A stretch of 64,000 nucleotides of DNA. It comes from Pyricularia pennisetigena. Lineage: Eukaryota > Ascomycota > Sordariomycetes > Magnaporthales > Pyriculariaceae. Under the pieces are notes generated by a model. It had not been told where the DNA came from. It did no database searches and was given only the letters and a program-made list of their open reading frames with translations. Each line of letters starts with the position of its first letter. Positions within the stretch are counted from its first letter, which is position 1. Both the position numbers and the translations under genes were made by a program. Positions 57,872-64,000 of this stretch are shown piece after piece. The stretch covers positions 6,447,688-6,511,687 of the forward strand of contig NC_043744.1 of NCBI RefSeq assembly GCF_004337985.1, read 5' to 3'.

Positions 57872-58899
57872 AATTATAAAGCGAAAACAACAGAAACAAT
57901 TATACAAATTGCGGTACATTTTCTAAAAACGGTTCTGGTGCTTATTCGTTGCGCTTTTTCTTTTTACAACCCGTTATAAATTCCTATTATAATAATTGTT
58001 ATTTACGTAACCTCCCTTGACAATAATAATTTTAAATAGTTTCGTTTAACGTTCCTATTATTGGCTTATTTTTTATTTCGATTGCAACGACATCGTTTAT
58101 GAGTAATTATAAATATTTGGCGATTTTGTTACTTATAAAAAGGCTTTTTTCTGCCACGAATTCCAATACGTACCTGTAATAACTTTTCAAAACCTTTTTT
58201 CAACATTTTTTAAATCGTTTTTTAGCAATTATCTTTTTTGGCCGTTTTGCTGTTTATTTATGATTTTGTTTGCCTTTTTTATTAATCGGTTTAATTTTAA
58301 TCTGATTTTTGACATTATAATTGCTTTTCCCGACGTTTCCGACGAAGGTAAACTCTTATTTTTAACTTTATCGTTATATTTAACACTATTAATCGTTATT
58401 TTTTAATTTTGCGCCTACTTTTTCTTTGACCTACTTTAACTCTTGTTTTGCGAACAAGCAAATTAAACAAACCCTTTCTTATGTATATTGAAATGTTATT
58501 TCGCCGTTTGGTCGTTCCAACGAATGCAAACAGGGTTATTTATGCAAACCAATATAAATTTATAATTTAAACCTCTTTTTTATTTGGTTATTTAATATAA
58601 ACTACTCAGTCCCACTATCGCTTTCAAACCCGCGATGCTGTTCCTTCGTATTTATAATCTGCAAAATACCGGCGCGCAATTTAAAAACGAACCCAAAAAA
58701 TCAGGTTTTTTGATTTACCATTAGCACTCCTAAAAAACGGAAGGCCTAAACGCCTCCCGTTCAAATCTTTATGGCGATTATTACCGTAAACCTATTTGAA
58801 CGTTATTTATATGTTTTAATCCATTCATAACAGGTTTTAGGATTTTGATCGGTGGCGCACAATTATTAAAAATATACTAATAATCGCTTTTTATAAGAG
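57872..58899. other. Copia H 3' region, unassigned
   Basis: AT-rich and RIP-like, lying between the putative LTR and the RNase H remnant. No reliable frame; a charged minus-strand stretch is present around 58250-58560 but matches nothing I recognise. Confidence 0.4.
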
Positions 58900-61307
58900 C
58901 AATTTTACCGCGAACAATAATTTTAAATATTTGGCGTCGGAGGAACGCCGATTTGTTGCTTATGCTGCTGCTATTCGTTAATTCAATATTCTATAAATTC
59001 AAGGAATTATGCAAACCGTATATTATATTATGTTTAAAAAAAAGGATAAAAAAATAATAGCGAGCATATTTAACCTAATATAAAGCGTCAAGGTTTTATA
59101 ACGCTGTTTTTTTTTACCATTGGTAAAAACGTTGCGGTATTTTTCGGCGTTTTTTATCGATACGTCTCACTTAGCGGGGGGCTTTGTCAATTACCAACGA
59201 CGTATTATATCGTTTCGCCGTTCCCAATTAATTTAATGTATTTTATTAACTTTCTCGGTGTTACCGTTAAATTTTGCAATTTTTTAACCATTTTTCTAAT
59301 GCGTATTATCATCCAATCAAAACTAATAAACTCGGTTAAAGCCCCAGTGGGCATTTCTTTTATTATAAAATTCGCCGGACTAGCTTTTCCTGAAATCCAC
59401 CTAATTCTTTCAATTTTACGATTTCATATAACTGTTTTAAGCTTACAAAATCAATTATAAATTGTTTTCCCGCTATTATCCCTGTTAACAATATGGGTTG
59501 CTAATAGGGGGTCACGCATTAGCCTAGGTGCGGCGTGGTGCTAGTTGCGTTATAAAAGCCTGTAATTACAGGGTTTGTATGCACTAAATTCACTAATTTT
59601 GGGATTAATTGATTTAATTCATTAATGGGGGAAACTTTGCTTTGTCTCCCTTACATACTCTCCGACATCGAAGTGGGGGTCCGCACCCCGCAAAGGGTCC
59701 CGGTGCCGCACTCGATTTTCCGAAAAATTATTTTGTATGCGTTGTTGAAAAAACACCTTTATTTCCATATAACCCATTTTTGGGTTCGCACAAACTTGCT
59801 AATTTAGTGAAAATTTCAACCGGGTACAGGGTAGTTAATTCGTAAGTGCAGGGTGGGTATTAAACCCGGTACAGGGTGAAACCCCATTCGCTGACATTTT
59901 AAATCGCAATTCCTGCACCATACACAGAAAATGTAACAGAAAATCCGACAGCCCCAACAGCCCCACTTCGGCACTATCTATTGTGGCTTATATACAAATA
60001 AAGGTGGACCCATTACATGCAAAATAGCGCATATAATTAACAATCCCCAATTGTATTCAGCGTCCGTATAAAAATAGGCTGTTCGCGTACATTATTATAA
60101 GCGAAAAAAGTAAATTTAACCATTTCAAAATCGTTCCGATTATAGTTTTTAATATAAGCCTAATTTTAAATCCACTAACCATATTTTAAACAGCGTTTAC
60201 TAACACGTCTTTTATAATTGTATAGCACTTGGTCGTTAACCAATATATGATATTACCGGTTATTTAAAAACCGGTTTCCCAATCCACGGAATATTCGTTC
60301 CCGTAAAATATTACGTATCCGCTTTGGGAATTAAAACCTTTATCATTAGTAAAAAACCCGTCGACAAATACATATAATTATGCTGTTTTAAAATCGATTT
60401 GGATATGGGAGAGCTTTTTTTGTGCCTTTGGGTGCTACCATTCGATTCGTTTATTCATTAAATTATAATTTTCGTTATCGGGTTTTATTATTTGCGCCGC
60501 CGCGGTATAGTCGAATACAACTTCCGGTTCATAAATCGATACCACGTACGCCCTTCCAGCTTGTTAAACGATGTATTAATATTTCACCCCAGGTTAATTT
60601 GTCGTTATAAACTGCAATTAGTCAAATCGTCCTTTTTAGCGCATATTTAAACTTCTGTTATAAATTTCAATTAAACAACCCTTAAAACTTTGTTTATTTT
60701 CTAATTATAAAATCATTCATAACTTAATTTAAAAACCTGTTTTTTCAAGCTTTTTTGCTCTTTTCGAATAAATTTTTCATTTCACAGATTTAACGTATCA
60801 TTTGTTTGCATTTCTATAATACCCAAATTCTCATTTTGATTGGAAAGGAGTAAATACGGGTCGCAAAATGATAAAATGAAATTTAAACAATTTTTATCAT
60901 AACGCTAATATATAACGAACCAATATGAACTTCCTTTTGCGAATCCGTAAAAAGGTTTAAAAAATTCAAATATTATATTAGCGAGATATTAATATTCAAG
61001 TTATCTCGGGATATGCACGAAAACGTCCTTTTATAATTTCGTAAAATTTTAAATATACCTTCGGCTAATATTCCTAAATATTAAGTCGTATCCGGATTAT
61101 TTTGCAACCGGTGTAAAAACTAATATAAGTTTTGAACTGCACCGTATTATTATAGGTAATCCAGTAAACAATCTCTTTTTTTCGAAATCGTTATACCCCT
61201 GTATAATAAAACGTGAGTTTTTTATAGAATTGTTTTAATAAACTTTTAATTTCGTTTACAAATCATATTCAGAAAATTCTTTAATTATTAAACTGCTTTT
61301 TATTTAC
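58900..61307 (-). pseudogene. Copia H reverse transcriptase/RNase H remnant (split by a solo LTR)
   Basis: Minus-strand fragments read AYVVSIYEPEVVFDYTAAAQ, VFVDGFFTNDKGFNSQSGYV, IYWLTTKCYTIIKDVLVNAV, then across the solo LTR GKQFIIDFVSLKQLYEIVKLKEL. This is the RT-tail plus RNase H pattern of a fungal Ty1/copia group (F.DASFANN.D..SQ.GYV...; KR.VRSVL..E). The catalytic residues are partly altered. Copia D begins at 61308, so the upstream part of H is beyond it and probably outside the window. Confidence 0.75.
59483..60042 (-). repeat. Solo LTR of copia family 1 inside copia H (TSD ATCCC)
   Basis: A 560-bp LTR, TGTTAACAATATGGG to ATTAACA, flanked by perfect ATCCC duplications at 59478-59482 and 60043-60047. 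It is the least mutated copy in the window, with CpA-containing segments and both termini intact. Removing it rejoins the RNase H of copia H. Confidence 0.92.
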
Positions 61308-61868
61308 TGTGAATTATATGCGTTATTTAGTATATAATGTGTCCACTTTTACTTATTTATAAGTCACAATAAATAGTGCTGAAGTGGGGCTGTTGGGGCT
61401 GTCGGATTTTCTATTATATTTTGTGTGTATGGTGCAGGAGTTGCGATTCAAAGTCAGCGAATGGGGTTTTACCCTGTACCGGGTCTTATACCCACCCTGC
61501 ACTTACGAGTCAGCTACCCTATATTTGGTTGAAATTTTCACCAAGTTAGCAAATTAGTGGGAACCCAGAAATGGTTTGTATGGAAATAAAGGTGTTTTTT
61601 CAACAACGTATACAAAATAATTTTTCGGAAAATCGTGCGTGGCACCGGAACGCTTTCTGGCGTACGGACCCCCACTTCGATATCGGAAAATATATAAAGG
61701 AGATAAAACAAAATCTCCCCCACCAATAAATCAAATCTATTAATCCAAAAATTAGTGAACAATATAATGCATTTAAACCCTGTAATTACAGGCTTTTACA
61801 ACGCAATTAGCACCACGCCCCACTTAGGTCAATGTCTAACCCCCTAGTAGCAACCCATATTGTCAACA
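61308..61868 (+). repeat. 5' LTR of copia D
   Basis: Starts TGTGAATTATATGCG, ends TTGTCAACA; 561 bp; same family as the other five LTRs. Confidence 0.9.
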
Positions 61869-62671
61869 GGTTATAAGCCCGGAGAGGTTCTAGCTTGTGC
61901 ATTAAAGTGCATTTTGCATCGCTAGAAAGCCTGAAATTTAGGTTTTATTTTGGTTATTGTCGCATCCTTACAGCACGTATATTGACGAAGATAATGCTGT
62001 TTTTGTGCAAAATTGTTGGTTTTAGGCGCTAATTCAGCACCGAACCCCCCTGTATTTTAATGGGGATCGCTAAAAATTAGCGTTCGATTTAGGCCCTTTT
62101 AGGTACTGCAGCGATCGCTTGCATTGCAAATCCAAAAAAAAAATTTTGGTGTGGTTTTTGTGGATCGTGCACGCCATTGTAATTGGTTCAAATTTTTAGT
62201 AGGGTTCACGCTAGCGAGTCAGGGCCAAAAACCCCTATATTCGTTCGCTAATAGCCCACTAAATCCTAATGCGTTTAATAGAGTTTACAATAGCCCACAA
62301 ACCCATTAGCGGAATTACGTTAGTAATTAGTTTACCCTGCACGATACCCTGCAATTTGCCCTGCACGATACCCTGCAGTCTACCCTGAACCCATTTAACG
62401 AATTAAATTCGTTACGTGCACCTGGATTGGTACAAATACCAGGGCACCCATTAATTGGGGATTTCAAGAATTTAAACCCTGTATTTTAATGGACTTTAAC
62501 CACTAAAAATAGCAATAAACCCTGTAATTAGCAATTACAGGTTTATACCCGTTAAAAGGCAAACGGTATAGCAAATTCTAAAGTAAATAGGGTATTTACC
62601 TTTAGGCAATTAGGTTAGTTAATTATAGCTATAAATTAGCGAATTGCAACTATAATTTAAATTACCTTACA
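61869..62671 (+). other. Copia D 5' leader
   Basis: Begins GGTTATAAGCCCGGAGAGG directly after the LTR, where the primer-binding site is expected; no tRNA match is claimed. Two to three copies of the CCTGCACGATACCCTGCA repeat occur at 62335-62385. Confidence 0.7.
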
Positions 62672-64000
62672 ATGGAAAATAACCCTATATCGGGCCTTCC
62701 AGGCCCAATTCTAATAGAGAGGGGGCCTAAACCCAGCCCAAACGAAGTTTTAACCGCTAAATTACAGGCCTAAAACCTGCAATTAAAAGCGTTAATTACG
62801 CAAATAAATTAATTTCAAAGGACAATTTAACAATTAATTACCCGATTAACCCTGAAAAACGGTAATTCCATTAATTTTAATAGCAATTCGGAAAATAAAC
62901 CCGTTACCGCACCCTTTAATCCACCTGGTAACCTAATTTTAGGTGACGGGATAGGTAAACAATTATCGAAACGGGTATTTTCCTTCCCCGAAAATTATAA
63001 ATTAATAAGGGTTAGCAATTACGATTTGTGGAAACCGGCGTTAATAATAGAATTTGGGTTTATAGAAGCAGCGGAATTTACTACCAACCCTAAATTTGGC
63101 TATACCCTACCGGAATACGGGCAATTAATCCGATTATTGCTTATAAAAAACAATTTAACCACGAAACCTTTAAAATCCATTGCATGGTATTCTAACCCCG
63201 TAACGGTTTATAAAACCTTGGAAAATAATTATTCCGTTGCACCCGAAATTAGTTGAAATTCACTATATCGGGAATTCCACGCTTTAAATTTTTCGAAATT
63301 TAAAGGAACAATACCTGAATTTAACAACCGTTTTACTTTACTGGTAACTAAATTAGCGAATACCAACGTATAAATTAACCCCGTAACTGTACGAAATTAG
63401 TACCTACGGGGCCTGGAAGGGATATTTCTTACCTGGACCGAACGCCAACGCAAGACCCAACGGGCCTTGCAAACAATAGGCCAAAATTCGGAAAAGTTAA
63501 ATTTGGAATACCTTATGGCGGACCTTATATCCGAAAATTCAATTTCAAGTTTTATAACAGTTAAGGCCGTTAGTTATAGGTTTAAAAGCAAAAAGACGGG
63601 TACAAAATAACGCTTAAAAAAGCGCTAAAAAGGAAAATAATGGGCAGGAAAACACCTTTAAATTACGAAAAAAAAGTAAAAACTTTAATTCGCATTCTGC
63701 TTTTGCAAAAAATACTAAATCCTCCTCCAGGGAATTAACCGCTGGAACGTCCATAATGTTTATTGATTTCGAATTATTTATGGATTCGATTCCAGGTAAC
63801 GTTGACGAAGGCGCAACGTATAACGTTTCGGAATAAGAGGTTAATTCCGCTATTAGCGGAATTATAAAATTATATTCGGATTCGGATTCGGAAACCAATA
63901 CCGGTAAAACGTTAAAACTATAGATTTTAGCAGCTAATTCTAAAGTTAAAACGAAGCCTGGACGCGGCGTAAAAGGGACCCCTAAACTATGGAAGCTAAA
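62672..64000 (+). pseudogene. Copia D gag (to protease), broken, partial at window edge
   Basis: The ATG at 62672 begins MENNPISGLPGPILIERGPK. Stops appear by codon 35 (CAG to TAA-type changes). The 76-codon block 63026-63256 encodes LWKPALIIEFGF-like sequence and ends NNYSVAPEIS, matching copia B gag. The tail near 63600-63900 is Ser/Asp/Glu-rich as in the copia B gag-protease junction. The protease itself would lie beyond the edge. Confidence 0.78.

Larger units (their letters stand above)
61308..64000 (+). mobile_element. Copia D: 5' part of a family-1 Ty1/copia element, runs off the right edge
   Basis: 5' LTR 61308-61868, leader 61869-62671, gag from 62672, gag tail towards protease at the window end. 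It is inserted into copia H; the left flank is TTTAC (61303-61307). Its sequence aligns along its length with copia B in inverse orientation. Confidence 0.88.

Overview
This window looks like a filamentous ascomycete (Pezizomycotina, Sordariomycete-like) chromosome. The evidence is short GT-AG introns with CTAAC/CTAAT branch sites, secreted and surface protein genes, chromodomain Ty3/gypsy and Ty1/copia retrotransposons, and repeats eroded in the manner of repeat-induced point mutation (RIP): very AT-rich, full of TpA, with CAG/CAA-to-stop, TGG-to-stop, His-to-Tyr and Glu-to-Lys changes, while CpG survives. No species can be named from the sequence alone.

Layout. 1-17504 is a nested stack. 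A minus-strand Ty1/copia element (copia B) enters from the left edge and ends with its 5' LTR at 16951-17504. It is interrupted by a solo LTR (2100-2652, TSD GTTTT), an internally deleted plus-strand relative (copia C, 3096-6207) and a complete chromovirus (gypsy A, 8811-16038, TSD TTCAG). From about 17840 to 38470 lies a GC-richer gene island with eight gene models: a DEDDy 3'-5' exonuclease-domain protein, a truncated alpha/beta hydrolase, a Lys/Pro/Cys-containing secreted protein, an allantoate-permease-like MFS transporter (4 exons), a secreted protein with a very long Pro-Ile repeat (4 exons), a Csi2-like single-pass membrane protein, an acyl-CoA dehydrogenase ending in a peroxisomal -AKL (4 exons), and a membrane-anchored fucose-lectin-like propeller.

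From 38713 the repeats return: a 1.8 kb non-autonomous element (G1), a pogo/Fot1-like DNA transposon (F1, 40610-42465), then a 3.4 kb pocket with what appears to be an intact four-exon secreted tyrosinase (43316-44573). A second pogo copy (F2, 45846-54945) follows, split by a second chromovirus (gypsy E, 46121-53365, TSD CTCCA). Then come G2 (55284-57093, 9-bp TSD), a G-related fragment, a (TA)n tract, a minus-strand copia relic (H) carrying another solo LTR (59483-60042, TSD ATCCC), and the 5' part of a plus-strand copia (D) that runs off the right edge.

The host genes do not form an obvious biosynthetic cluster. Most encode secreted, surface or membrane products plus scattered metabolism, as is common where a gene island sits between RIP-affected repeat blocks. 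The most distinctive observations are the open tyrosinase gene inside the repeat desert, a conserved antisense coiled-coil-like reading frame in the 3' region of both chromoviruses, and the nested insertion order, which can be dated from the target-site duplications.
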